Assembly: GCF_022682495.2 (NCBI RefSeq)
Contig: NC_071392.1
Location: 71,012,097 to 71,076,096 of the forward strand
DNA: 64,000 nucleotides
DNA from: Desmodus rotundus
Taxonomy: Eukaryota; Chordata; Mammalia; Chiroptera; Phyllostomidae
Reading direction: 5' to 3'
Shown here piece by piece: positions 36,411 to 48,900 of the stretch (position 1 is the first letter of the stretch; each line of letters opens with the position of its first letter). The position numbers were made by a program, and so were the translations under genes. The notes beneath the pieces are model-generated. The model ran no database searches, was not told the origin of the DNA, and was given only the letters and a program-made list of their open reading frames with translations.

Positions 36411-38524
36411 TGTAGTGTTTGGTGCCTACTTTGATCTCCCTTTGGATATGCTATTTTTGGAGTTTGTTGGATTTTGCTCCATTGACGTCTGACACTGGCC
36501 ACTTGGCCTGATGGGTGAGGGCCACTAGGGAAGGACTCTGGCTCAGGGCAATGTCAGATTCACTGTCTGTGTCTTGCCCTCTGCAACCTGCTTAATGAAG
36601 CTACAAGCAATCCACAACTTGTTGCTGCCTCTGCTGTTCTGGCTATGCCTAGGAAGGACCAAGCTGCTTTCCAACGCTAGCTTTTACCAGCATTGGGCCC
36701 AGAGGATGGGCCAGCAAGTGTCCCAAGACACCCCAAGATCTTCTCCTGTCTGCCTCCATGAGCCCACCAGTTGCCTGCTACAATTTGTCACTGAAAGGGC
36801 CTCTGGAAGAATGGAGAGGATGGAGCTAATGGGTCTCCAATGAGGGGGAGGTGCTGTTCAATCTTCAGTGAAGGTGGTGGTGTGGCCCCTGCCCCAGAGC
36901 TACTGAGTCTGTCCTGGATTTTGCCCTGACCTTGGCTGGGCAGAGCTCCTAGTATTCAGGCATTTGGGGCCTCTGGAGCCCAGAAATTGGGTTTGTTAGA
37001 AGCCAGGAGGGTGTTTCTATGGGATCTCCAATGCGGGGGAACCAGTCAGATTCATGGGAAAGTGGGGGGAGGGGATGGCCTCTCCTCACAGCCAGTCACA
37101 AATGCCTGATTCGCCTAGACTACTATGCCTGTCTAGGCCTATGCCACGGGCTTCTCCCATGGGGTGAGAGAAATTCCTAAGTGGGAATTTCCCTAAGAAG
37201 AGAAGGTCCTAAGGGGAAGGTAATTAATTGCCTTCCTCCAGGCTGACCCTCCTGGGAGGGGGCTGCTCCATCTAGAAAAGATGTCTGCTGCCATTATTGG
37301 AGACTGACCCAGCACTGGGATCCTGGCAGGTGTCCCCCCCACCTATCTCCCCAGAGCCACAAGCCCCAGTCTCTCCTCAGGAGACTCCAGTCCATACTGC
37401 CCTCCTTCCTTCAGGGCCCAGGGTACATAGCAGCAAACACAGTTTTATGTGTTGGCCCTTTAAGAGAATGCCTGTGTCTCCCGCAGCTCTGCCTCTCCTT
37501 GGCAGACAGAAACAACCCTCCCCCCTCACTTTTTTACTGCCAGATGCTTCCTGGGTATCTCTTCCCAGCTCTAGTGCTCTGGGCTGGGGAGCGTGAGCTG
37601 GGGTTTAGGCCCAGAACCTCTCAGAGGGAACCTCCCAAAGCTGAGATATTCCTCTGGGGCCTGAGCCACTGGTCCGGGGACCAGGGCCAGCCCCTTTTGC
37701 TTCTCTGCCCTTCCTACCAGTCTTGACATGGCTTCTTTTACAGCTCCTTGGTTGTAAATTTCCTCCTCAGTCAGTCTTCAGTTGGTCGTTCAGGGTGGTT
37801 CCCCACCCCCAATTTAGTTGAATTTCCAGTTTGGTTCTGGGAGGAGGTGAATGCAAGACCCACCTCTGTGGCCACCATCTGGAACCCCCCGGCGTCAACA
37901 GCTCCCCAAGCCCGCCACGCACTTCAGGGGTGACGGGGCCATGACCAGCCCGCATCGCAGCAGCCCAATTCGTGCGTCCCCAGGCCGCCCCAGCCTCTGC
38001 CTGCTCAGCCTCATAAATTATTTCAAATTTTTGTTTACCTCAGTGTCCTAGGCCTGAGAATGCTATGAGGTTTGGCTGGTGACACCTGGTGGTATAGAAT
38101 AGTAATTATGTATAACATGCAGCATAACAGGATATCTGCGTTGCTAAAGGAAATACTCAAAAGGCACAGATTCCAGGGAAAGATCTTCTGTGAATCAGAG
38201 TTCCTGATTTTAAGCAACCAAAACAAAACTTCCCTGACTTCAGCAGAAAAGTGCTGTCCCTTGAGGACAATGATGCCCTTTAACTTTAACACCACGGATA
38301 TCCGGCTCTGGGTTCCGGGGCAGGCACTGACACTCCTGAGCATTGGACTTGCCTTCACCACTGGTACCACCGCCTGTCAGATCCTTTGACTCCCAAGATT
38401 TCAATTCAAAGTCCAGGATGGGATGCATGTAATGGCCTGCCCACGGTCACCTATCAGCACCCTGGCTGCACGGAAGGCTGGAGAACAGCTGGACCTTTGG
38501 CTTATTTAAGGAAATAATAAAAAG

Positions 38525-38640
38525 TTATTCCAAGATTAAATGAGATAAATATTTACAAGGTACTTAAGCCACAGTGCCTAGGATTTGATGAGTTTTCCAG
38601 AATGATAGTTGTCATTATTTTACATTTTTATTTAATCATG
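38525..38640 (+). mobile_element. MIR SINE, 3' half
   Basis: 'agattaaatgagataaatat' followed by 'gtacttaagccacagtgcct' is the MIR 3' half. Confidence 0.6.
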
Positions 38641-38730
38641 ACCTTTTTTGAGGGCAAGGACCACATTTTACCCATTTTATATTCTGTATACAGGGTGTGA
38701 ATCTTTATAAGTGTTTGTTGAATTGTGTTG
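38641..38730 (+). mobile_element. L2 LINE 3' end
   Basis: 'gagggcaaggaccacatttt', then 'tataagtgtttgttgaattg' match the L2 3' end. Confidence 0.6.
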
Positions 38731-38914
38731 CTTGCCCCTGAATTGAAACTAGGTTACTACACTTGCTTCTATAGCTCAGTTTATGTATAGGCCTCTTTAA
38801 GGTCTTTAAATAAAATATGCTTTAAAAATATAAATATGTAACAATAATATCCATCCAATATTTGAGTATTTTTCTTCAAAATTACTACTAATAGACAATT
38901 AAATCTCTCCACAG

Positions 38915-39910
38915 GTCTTCTAGATTGCAAAAAGCAGAAGATAAAATTTTTTTCTTATCATGAAACTATTATCTGAAGGACAATTAAAATTTTGTGTCCA
39001 ACCAATACACCTCATGTCATGGCTGCTTATATTTTTCTTTCTGAAGTCTATTTCTTCTCTAAAACCTGCCCGACTTCCAATTTATCAAAGGAAACCTTTT
39101 ATAGCTGCTTGGAATGCTCCAATCGATAAGTGTTTGATAAAATATAATATAAGACTGAATTTGAAAATGTTTCAGATGATTGGAAGCCCACTTGCCAGAG
39201 CCAGGGGGCAAAATGTCACTATATTTTATATCAACAGATTAGGATACTTTCCGTGGTATACATCACAGGGGGTTCCCATTAATGGGGGTCTCCCCCAGAA
39301 CACAAGTTTGCAAGAACATCTAAAAAAAACTGACCAAGATATTAGTTATTATATACCTGCTAAAGATTTCAGTGGACTTGCTGTTATAGACTGGGAACAT
39401 TGGCGACCTCAGTGGGCCAGGAACTGGAACAAAAAAGATGTCTACAGACAGAAGTCAAGAAAACTTATTTCTGATATGCTGAAGAATGTATCAGCTACTG
39501 ACATTGAATGTTTAGCCAAAGCAACCTTTGAAAAAAGTGCAAAAGCTTTCATGAAGGAAACCATCGAACTGGGAATTAAGAGCAGACCCAAAGGTCTTTG
39601 GGGTTATTATTTATATCCTGATTGCCACAATTACAATGTTTATGCCCCCAACTACACTGGGTCATGCCCAGAAAAGGAAGTTTTGAGGAACAATGAGCTC
39701 TTTTGGCTCTGGAACAGCAGCACTGCTTTATATCCTTCTATTGGCGTCAGGAAATCTCTTGGAGATGGAGAAAACATTTTGCGCTTCTCACAATTTCAGG
39801 TGCGTGAATCCATGAGGATCTCCACCATGACATCCCGCGATCATGCTCTGCCTGTGTTTGTCTACACGAGGCTAGGCTACAGAGGTGAACCTTTACTTTT
39901 TCTTTCCAAG
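38915..39910 (+). CDS. HYAL4: HYAL4 first coding exon
   Basis: The acceptor AG is at 38913-38914, followed by 45 bases of 5' UTR and ATG at 38960. The exon encodes residues 1-317 and ends at 'LLFLSK'. The donor GTAAGA is at 39911. It holds the signal peptide, most of the barrel and both catalytic acids. Without splicing, the frame would run on 15 codons and stop at 39956-39958. Confidence 0.95.
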
Positions 39911-42900
39911 GTAAGATACCCATTGCCAAAGAAAGGGAGATTTCCTGCCTATCGCTAAAAGAAACATTTCTTTGTTAATTATGTTCTTGAAAGAATTCCC
40001 AATTAGTGGTCTGTTAGATTAAATTTTCATTTAAGCAAAATGAATTTTGATTGTCTTATTTATTATTATTCTTTTAAGGAATGAAATAAGGAGGGAGGAG
40101 GTTAAAGTGCAACATCAGCCACTAGTACTACTTCCTGCCCCCCAACTTTGTGCTCCCTTACAAGTGGCCCTTTGGAAAGGTTATTGAAGCAGTTGGTGGT
40201 AAGCAGGTTGGAAGATCACAGAGGATGTTTGAAATCACAGAGGAGTAGTTTGCTCATACATGTGGAAGTGAAATGGGTGGCATTTGTCCTTCTGACCTCA
40301 CCATCTAAAATGTCAAAAGAACAATCTTTTCCTTTTAATGTATAATACAGGCTGATAAAAGATATAAAGGAGGCACAATGTGAATATACTTATCACTACT
40401 GAACTATATATCTGGAAATGGCTAAGATACTAAATTTTATGTAAGTGTTTTTTTAACCACAATTATTTTTTTAATATGAAGGTATAAGGAAACTGCAAAT
40501 CTGCTAAAAGTAGGTGAATTTATAGATTTAGCCATCTGGTTTATTCTTGACTTTATGACCACAACTAATGGAAAGTCGGTAAGAGTGGTATGAGTTTCTA
40601 AATTCAATAAATTCATCACTAGTAGATGGCTTTGTAACCATCTTACAATAAAAGTTTTATTCTGTTTATTTTACTTAAGTCATACATGTAGCCAAAGACC
40701 TCACACAAACCATGAGGTTAACTTTTAAAACAGATAAACTTTCAGCCCAATTTCCCCTCACTTTTTCTTCCTTTGCTATTCTAGATGCCTAAATGGAAAA
40801 ATCTAGAGATAAAAATTTAAAAGTAATTGATACGCTAACCTTTGGACTTGAGTAATTATATGTAACCTTCCTATAATGAGAAGACCTGAGACTTGCTTAT
40901 GTCTTCCCATTTGTGATACAGTGGTGTTTTAAGACATTACTGGGTCCTATGGGTTTATCACATTTCTCCTTTGTCTCCCATTACAAGTTTCAATTCTCTA
41001 GCATGTATTAAGTGCATAAGTGTATAAAGATGTTCCATGTGTTAGGTATCCAAAGACAGAGGCTCAGGAAACACCCATGTGCGGGTTCTACCATAACTGG
41101 TAGGTATCTGTCAAGCACATAGAAAAGTAGAGCTTAAGAGAACCAAGATGGCGGCATAGGTAGACACACTGCGCCTCCTTGCACAACCATAACTGACAGA
41201 TAATTGAACAGCAAGGAAGTCCGACACCAAGGAAATAAAAAAGAAACATTCATCCAGACCGGTAGGAGGGGCAGAGACAGGCAGCCAGGGCAGACAGGAC
41301 TTGCATTGCCATGGCCTGGCACATTGTGGAATGAATAGGGCAGGCAGTGTGACCACTAGCAGACCCTGTGGCCCCACATTCGCGCATAGATAAACTGGGA
41401 GGAACAGCGAGGGGGAGCAAAGAAGACCACACAACCCAGGGCTCCAGCGCAGGGAAATAAAGCCTCAAACCTCTGAGTGAAAACACCCATGGGGGTTGAG
41501 GCAGCAGCAGGAGAAACTCCCAACCTCACAGGAGAGTTCGTTGGAGAGACCCACAGGGGCCTAGGGCGTGTACAAGCCCACCCACTCAGGAACAAGCACA
41601 GAGGGGCCCAGTTTGATTGTGGGTAGTGGAGTGAAAGACTGAAACCCGGTGGAGAGGGGAGCGGGCACCATTGCTCCCTCTCGGCCCCTCCCCCACGTAC
41701 AGCATCACAGCGCAGTGACCAGACTAGTGTTACCCCGCCCTGGTGAACACCTAAGGCCCCTTTAAGTAACAGCCTCGCCAAGACAAAAAAAAAAAAAAAA
41801 AAAAGGCCCAAATGACAGAACACTTCAAAGCTCCAGAAAAAATACAACTAAGCGAGGAAGAGATAGCCAACCTATCGGATGCACAGTTCAAAACACTAGT
41901 TATCAAGACGCTCACCGAATTGGTCGAATCTCTTCGAAAACCAGATGAAAAAATGAAGCCTGTGCTAAGAGAAACAAAGGAAAATGTACAGGGAACCAAT
42001 ACTGATGCGAAGGAAACTAGGACTCAAATCAACGGTGTGGACCAGAAGGAAGAAAGAAACATCCAACCAGAAAAGAATGAAGAAACAAGAATTCGGAAAA
42101 ATGAGGAGAGGCTTAGGAACCTCCAGGACATCTTGAAACGTTCCAACATCTGAACTATAGGGGTGCCCGAAGGAGAAGAGGAAGAGCAAAAAATTGAAAA
42201 CTTATTTGAACAAACTATGAAGGAGAACGTCCCTCATCTGGCAAAGGAAATAGACTTCCAGGAAGTCCAGGAAGCTCAGAGAGTCCCAAAGAAGCTGGAC
42301 CCAAGGAGGAACACACCAAGGCACATCATAATTACATTACCTAAGATTAAGCAGAAGGAGAGAATCTTAGAAGCAGCAAGAGAAAAGGACACAGTTACCT
42401 ACAAAGGACTTCCCATAAGACTGTCAGCTGATTTCTCCAAAGAGACCTTACAGGCAAGAAGGGACTGGCAAGAAGTATTCAAAGTCATGAAAGGCAAGGA
42501 TCTACATCCAAGATTGCTCTATCCAGCAAAGCTATCATTTAGAATGGAAGGGAAGATAAAGTGCTTCTCAGATAAGGTCAAGTTAAAGGAGTTCATCATC
42601 ACCAAGCCCTTATTATATGAAATGTTAAAGGGACTTACCCAAGAAAAAGAAGATAAAAAAGATGAACAGTAAAAATGACAGCAAACTCACAGTTATTAAT
42701 GACCACACCTAAAACAAAAACAAGAGCAAACTAGGCAAACAACTAGAACAGGAACAGAACCATAGAGATGGAGATGACATGGAGGGTTTCCAATAGGGGA
42801 GTGGGAGGGGGAGAGGGGGGGAAGGTACAGAGAACAAGTAGCATAGATGATAGGTGAAAATAGACAGGGGGAGGGTAAGAATAGTGTAGGAAAGGTAGAA

Positions 42901-45900
42901 GCCAAAGAACTTATAAGTATGTCCCATGGACATGAACTATAGGGGGGGAATGTGGGAGGGAGGGGGTGGGCAGGATGGAGTGGAGTGAGGGGGGGGAATG
43001 TGACAACTGTAATAGCATAATCAATAAATATATTAAAAAATAATAAAAAATAAAATTTTAATTGAAGTGTAAAACAAAATAGAGCTTCTCAAAGGGAGAA
43101 ATGCCACAAATGTTTGAAGATTTAGTAAATGCTATGCCTTTGACACTCTTAAAGAGATGAGGAAGAAAAAACCTCTATTGTGAACTGATACTTATATTAC
43201 CCAGAAAAATAAGCAGAAAAATTAGCAACAAATGATTGAGGATGATAGGAAATCAGTACTATCTGGAAGGTTTTAAAAAATTATCTAAGTCTTTACAAAA
43301 TAGTGTTAACTTTGGTATTGAAAGTTAAATACCACCTTCTTTTATGAAACTTACTTTCCTTTTCTATGTTTGACTTAAATAAGTTTCTTTTTTTAGAGAT
43401 AATAAATTTACTTTTGAAAGAGACAATAAACTTTAAGGGACAAAGTGTTCATTTCAACTAGATTACTTTACTGGTACATTCTGCACTTTCTTCCAACCTA
43501 GGGTAAGCTAAGTCATGAGGAGCTACAGCCTCAGAGACGCATCTGTTCTCTTGAAGGAAAGAAGAAAGAAACAATGGGTCTTATTTAGAAAGAGTTTTCT
43601 TTGGCAGCCCCAAAATGTCATTCTGTATCATCTGAAAACCTTCTGGACAGCAAGATATTTTCAAATGTTTTAAGCCATCCGTTAAACTACTATTTTACTT
43701 TATCCTCTATGAATACCTGCCCACAAATTTTTAGAAACCTCATATTTATTTATATAAACCCATAAGTGACTAGTAATGGCTTCCATAGCTAAACTTTCCA
43801 AAGATGTCCGCATTTTATAAAATGTGTGCATGTGTGTGTACGCATGCAGTTAGGATTAGAAAAATAATTTACCAATAAGTAGCAAATCTCTTAACTTCTC
43901 CAGATCTCAGTGCCTCATTTCCTTAATCAACAAAATGGGACAGTATTACCTGCCCTACCTACACAGCAGAAGTATTATGAAAGTCAAATGAAAAAATATA
44001 TATGAAAATGTGAAACACTACTACATGTGGAAAAGCTATTGCTTTTTATCAGGCATTAAAGCCTTAAATTTGGGAGGGGAATATCTAAATGGAGTCTCTG
44101 TCAGTATTCCAGCAGGCATAGCTTGCGGGAATGATATGGGACAATAACACTTCATGTCACACTAGTTACACATAAATACAACCTAGATATAACTTGATGT
44201 CTGCTTTAAAAATGTAAGAAATTCTCTTGACTGTAGATTTGAAGATGTTTTTGTGTGCAATGAATCAACTCTCCCTCTGGTAACACACAAAGGAAGCTTA
44301 TTAGTGATGCTCCAGCTCCCCACAGTGGGTACCTTACTTACATGCTCTGTGGTTTACCAGGGACTGAAACCCAAGTGTGGAGAATGAGACCTTGATTTGA
44401 GCCAGGATTGTGGGTAGGGCAAGGCCATTCTATACCATGCTAGCAATGGGAAGGTTTGTTGCTATTAGATACTTTGCTTTCTCTTTTTTAAATTTATTGA
44501 TATGAGAGAGAAAGAGAGTGAGAGAGAGAGAGAGGAAGGGGGAGAGAGAAGATAGGAGAGAGAGATGAAGGGAGAGAGGGGGGATAGGAGAGAGAGAAGG
44601 GATATAGAAAAATAAGAGGAAGGGAGAGAGAGAGAGAGAGAGAGAGAAACAAAGAATCATTTATTTGTTGTTCCACTTATTTATGTATTCATTGGTTGCT
44701 TCTTACATGCTCCCTAACTGGGATCAAACCCACAGTCCTTGGCATATTTGGATGATGCTCTAACCAAGCGAACTTCCCAACCAGGGCTTTGCTTTTTCTT
44801 TATTTCTCCTTTCATGTGATGTCACCATGTGGCTTTCAGGTAGTCCCAATCTACTTTCAGAGGCACCTTACCTGTGACTTCCCCGAGTAGTGCTCTTACT
44901 TTTTTGGTCCCCAAACATAGCTGCTCTGTGATTCATTCAGCACTCTGTTCTTTGCTGGGTGACTGTGAGCTAATTTGGTACAGAAATTTGCATTAACGTC
45001 TGCTCCTTACTCCTTACCTCCAGGCAACATGTGCATGAAGGCTTGACATTTTGAATCAGCCCCAATAAACTTTCTTTGATAATGACACTAAAGGACACAT
45101 TGAAAAGAAACTAACATGCCCCCTGATATCAACCTCACAAGACACGGCTTTCATGACAAACATCTGTAGCTTTCTTACTGAATATGAATCAATAAACTAT
45201 AAATACAAAATGTAAATGCTGTGTCTCCTTCCTCCCTGTAATGACAATGCCATAACCCAAAGGAATTTACGAGAGGTTTCTGGTTTCTAGTCCAGCATGT
45301 AGGAAGTTTGAAAGTTGCCACTTGATCTTAAAAATTATAAAGCTAAACAAACTGAAAACTCAACTCTTCTTAGAGTCTTAGAGAAGTGAGGACACAGGGC
45401 AGATTGCTGTCCTCAAAATTGGAGAGACAGACAGGAGGAGAAACTTCTGGAGGCACCACTGCTGGATGGAGAAGGGAGACCTGAACTCTAATTGATAGTT
45501 GCTGGATGCTCAGTGTGGACAGGCCTGAGAGATTAAAAACTCTAGGGACTCAGTCATGGGTAGCGGTGTGGTTGTCTAGTAGGCAGAGGAAAAATGGAAC
45601 CACTTTTAAAAAATATATATTTTTAAAGATGTTACTTATTTTTAGAGAGGGAGAGAAACATCAATGTGTGGCTGCCTCTTGAGCACACCCCCTCCTAGGG
45701 GCCTGGCTGGCAACCCAGGTATGTGCTCTGACTGGGAATCAAACCAGCAACCTTTGGGTTTATAGGCCAGCACTCAATCCACTGAGCCACACAAGCCAGG
45801 GTGACAAATGGAGCCATTTTGAAGAGTTCAGTGCTTTCTGTTCTTAACCAAGTGTACTCTCAAGAAAAACTAACCAGAGCCAGACCTACTGGGGTCTTAT

Positions 45901-48900
45901 CAGAGCCTAACTGACCTGGGGGAAGGGAAATACTCAACTCCAGCTGGCTCTAGTATTCCACTTAGAAGAAGGGAAATACGAAACTCTAGCCCCATCTAGC
46001 TAGCCTGTCCCACCTAAGAGAGGGTAAAAAACAACTGAGGAGCATTTACGAAGTTCACAGTCTAGAGACAAAGTCTCACTAAAGACAGACCTAATAAAAC
46101 CTTTCCATTTCCCCCCCACTTTACTAGCACATAACTAAAGGCCTATTTGTAGGAGCTCCTTTAACCTGGTATGAGCTATCTGACCATCAAGAAAAATTGA
46201 ATCATGTCTAGCTAACAAGAAAAACATGACAAGGCAAAAAGCACAGTCTGAAGAGACAGAGCAGAAACAGACAGGTATGGCAGCGATGTTGCAATGATCG
46301 GACTATGAATTTAAAGTAACTATGATGAATATGGTAAAGATTCTATCAGATAAAGTAGGCTACGTGCAAGAACGGATGGATAAGGTAAGCAGGAAGAAGG
46401 AAATTCTAAGAAAGAAACAGAAAGAAATGTTAGAGATCAAAAAGGCTGTAACAGAAATAAAGAATGTCTTTGATGAACGTACTAGATTGCACATGATTAA
46501 GAATTTTTGAACTTCAGGATAGCTCAATAGAAACCTCCAAAACTAAAAAGGAAAAAGAAAATAAATCTAAAACAAGACAAAACAAAACAACAGTAACAAA
46601 AATAAACAGAATAGAATGTCCGAGAGAGCTGAGATACCTGAAAAGGTGTAACATACACTTAATACGAATTCGTAAAAGGCCATTAGGGGATTTTGGCCCT
46701 CTGATAACACCGTGACATCATGTGAATATGGCATCACTGCATTCGGGGAAGTTTCAAAGTGAGTGGAGGGAGGAGCTCTGCTCCCTTATGTCTTTGCCAG
46801 AAATGGCCATGGACCCAGCCCATCTTCATTCTGGGCAGTCACACTGTATCATTTGAGCCTCACAAAATCTCTGCTTCCTGTCATGTTAGCTCTGACCTAT
46901 TCAGCAAACACTCTGGTCATTGAAAATGGAAGTGGATGTGAGCCTGAAAAGGAAATTAGTTTAACCCAAAATCTCTTCCCTTTTTGAAAATTTCCAGAAA
47001 ACCTTAAAAACTGAGTTCACAAAACCATTAATTTGAGTGGACTATAAAATTGTCAGATAAGGAAATATCTCTCAAGTATTGATATTTATATAAAATGCCC
47101 CAGGCAAAAACACAGTCTAAAATTTTGCTTTTATTTGCCACCAAATCACCCAATTATGTTTTCTAGCATATAATTGATGGAAATTCATCCCTGGAGTAAA
47201 AGGTGAATGCTTAACATCCCAAACAGTGGGGGAATGTGTTATAACTTAACAAATTTATTTAGGAAACCTACTGTAGGAAGTTAATTTAGGAAATGAACTG
47301 CATATATTCGACTCTTAGTTTCCTCTGAAACGGCCTCAATCCATGTTAATCCTTAAACACTAAAACAATCATCTTTTAGGATTACAAAACCAAATTCCCC
47401 CTGCTGAAATTCCATTCTCACCTATGTTACCTGTATTGACAAAAACTTGGGCAGCCTTACCACATCTTGATGAGTCATAAAGTTCATTGAGTCAGGTACT
47501 TTGAAATCAAACACAAATAATTTCAGGGACCAACTATAAGGGCTAGACCAAATCAGAGCCTTCAGGTCTTTAACACTGTGTTCCTTTGCCTGGACTTGGG
47601 ATCCAAATGACACAAAACCCTCCGAGTCACTGCAGAGTCCAAGTTCTCAGGGGGTTGTTGCAAACCAAAAAAGTAAGGGAGCTAAGAGGGGCATGAGCCA
47701 TTCCTCACATTTGGAGAAGGAAAACGTTTGATTTCTGTTTCTGGATCATGTATATATAAACAACTTTTGGTGGCTATTTACAGGCTAACTGTCTTCAAAA
47801 GAATATGTTATTTGGCTAAATGTTAAGTTTTTCTTTAAACATATTTAATAGGTTTTCCCATATAGAGTGTAATTTCTGAGCCTTATAGAGTATATTATAG
47901 AGTGTAATTTCTGAGTCTTGGGTCACTCAACATTTTCATTATTCTAAGAAAGTAGAAAATAATTTTATTCTAATTGATTTAACTCAACCTCTAATCTTAA
48001 TTCCTGGCATGTTGTTTTATATTCAAATGAATAATAAACTCCACTCTCTTCTATCTAGCAAGATCTAATCAGCACCATTGGAGAAAGTGCTGCCTTGGGA
48101 GCTGCAGGCATTGTTATTTGGGGAGACATGAATTTAACTTCATCTAAGGTAAGATAGCACCTTGAAGCTTTAGTTAATATTGTTTAAAGAATTTGCTCTG
48201 TTTTCCTATAGAGTTCACTAATCAGAGGTCTCATGGCTTCCACAGTAAACTAGCTTTAGAAAAAAGTCCATATCAATGCCTGATACATAGAAGGAACTCA
48301 ATACATACAGTCTTTTATTAAGAGAATGATAAAAACATGGACATTTGTGGAACATTTATTATGTGCTAGGATTGTGCTAAGTGCTTTTTTGTTTTGGATT
48401 TGCTCACTTACTTTTCATAATGACCTGTAGGGAGCACCATCCGTATTCCCAGCTGAGGGAAGAAGAGGAGAAATCTAACTGCAGTAACGGCTAGTTACGC
48501 TAGTTAGCGGTGGAGCTGGCATTATCCACAGTTTCACTCTGGAGCCCTTGCATCCAACCACTACATAAAATGTGTCATATCCTATTTTGAGAGGTAGACA
48601 GATGGTAACTTGCATCTTCACATTGAATTTATTTGTCCTCTATGAAGAAACTAGCTGAAAATTAATAGCATTTAAAATAAGATTTATATGTCTCTTCAAA
48701 TTTCTCCCAGCTCAGATACTATTACTCTAAGAAGTCTTCCTAGTTTTTACTAATGCATATTAATCACAATCTCTTTTGTATTTCCAGATGCTGTTTGCTT
48801 ATGTCACTATAGTGTGACATATTTTGCCTTGACTTGTATCCTCAACACTTTTTGTTAAATTGAATTTCTTTTGGCAAGCTCACGATGATCTGATATTCTT

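Larger units (their letters stand above)
30720..38012 (-). mobile_element. Near full-length L1 element
   Basis: Minus-strand L1 of about 7.3 kb including one SINE insertion. The 3' UTR lies at about 30720-31050 ('catctgacaccataattatt'), ORF2 at about 31050-35000 (reverse transcriptase stretch '[20 protein letters not shown]' near 33130-33215), ORF1 at about 35060-35870, and a long GC-rich 5' UTR to about 38012. ORF2 is broken by many stops and frameshifts, so the element cannot move. An A-rich tract at 36131-36410 interrupts the 5' region. I found no convincing target duplication. Confidence 0.88.
38013..38914 (+). other. HYAL4 upstream region
   Basis: Contains MIR- and L2-like fragments at 38525-38730 and ends with a good acceptor (CTCTCCACAG, 38905-38914). 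No promoter or upstream exon can be identified by eye, although the acceptor implies at least one non-coding exon further upstream. Confidence 0.5.
39911..48058 (+). other. HYAL4: HYAL4 intron 1 (8.1 kb)
   Basis: Bounded by GTAAGA (39911) and a pyrimidine-rich CTATCTAG (ending 48058). It carries a MER/L1M-like 3' end (40370-40470), the HAL1 element, two SINEs, an L1M fragment and a MIR, listed separately. Remaining parts (39960-40370, 40471-41127, 43088-43869, 44061-44469, 44791-45300 and 46681-48058) show nothing I can name. Confidence 0.9.

Noticed and set aside
38072..38389. Overlapping 105- and 111-codon open frames upstream of HYAL4
   Set aside because: They lie on both strands over the same bases and have no family features, so they are chance frames.
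41356..41847. A 163-codon minus-strand open frame
   Set aside because: It is the antisense of the HAL1 5' UTR and its A-run, giving a poly-Phe stretch.
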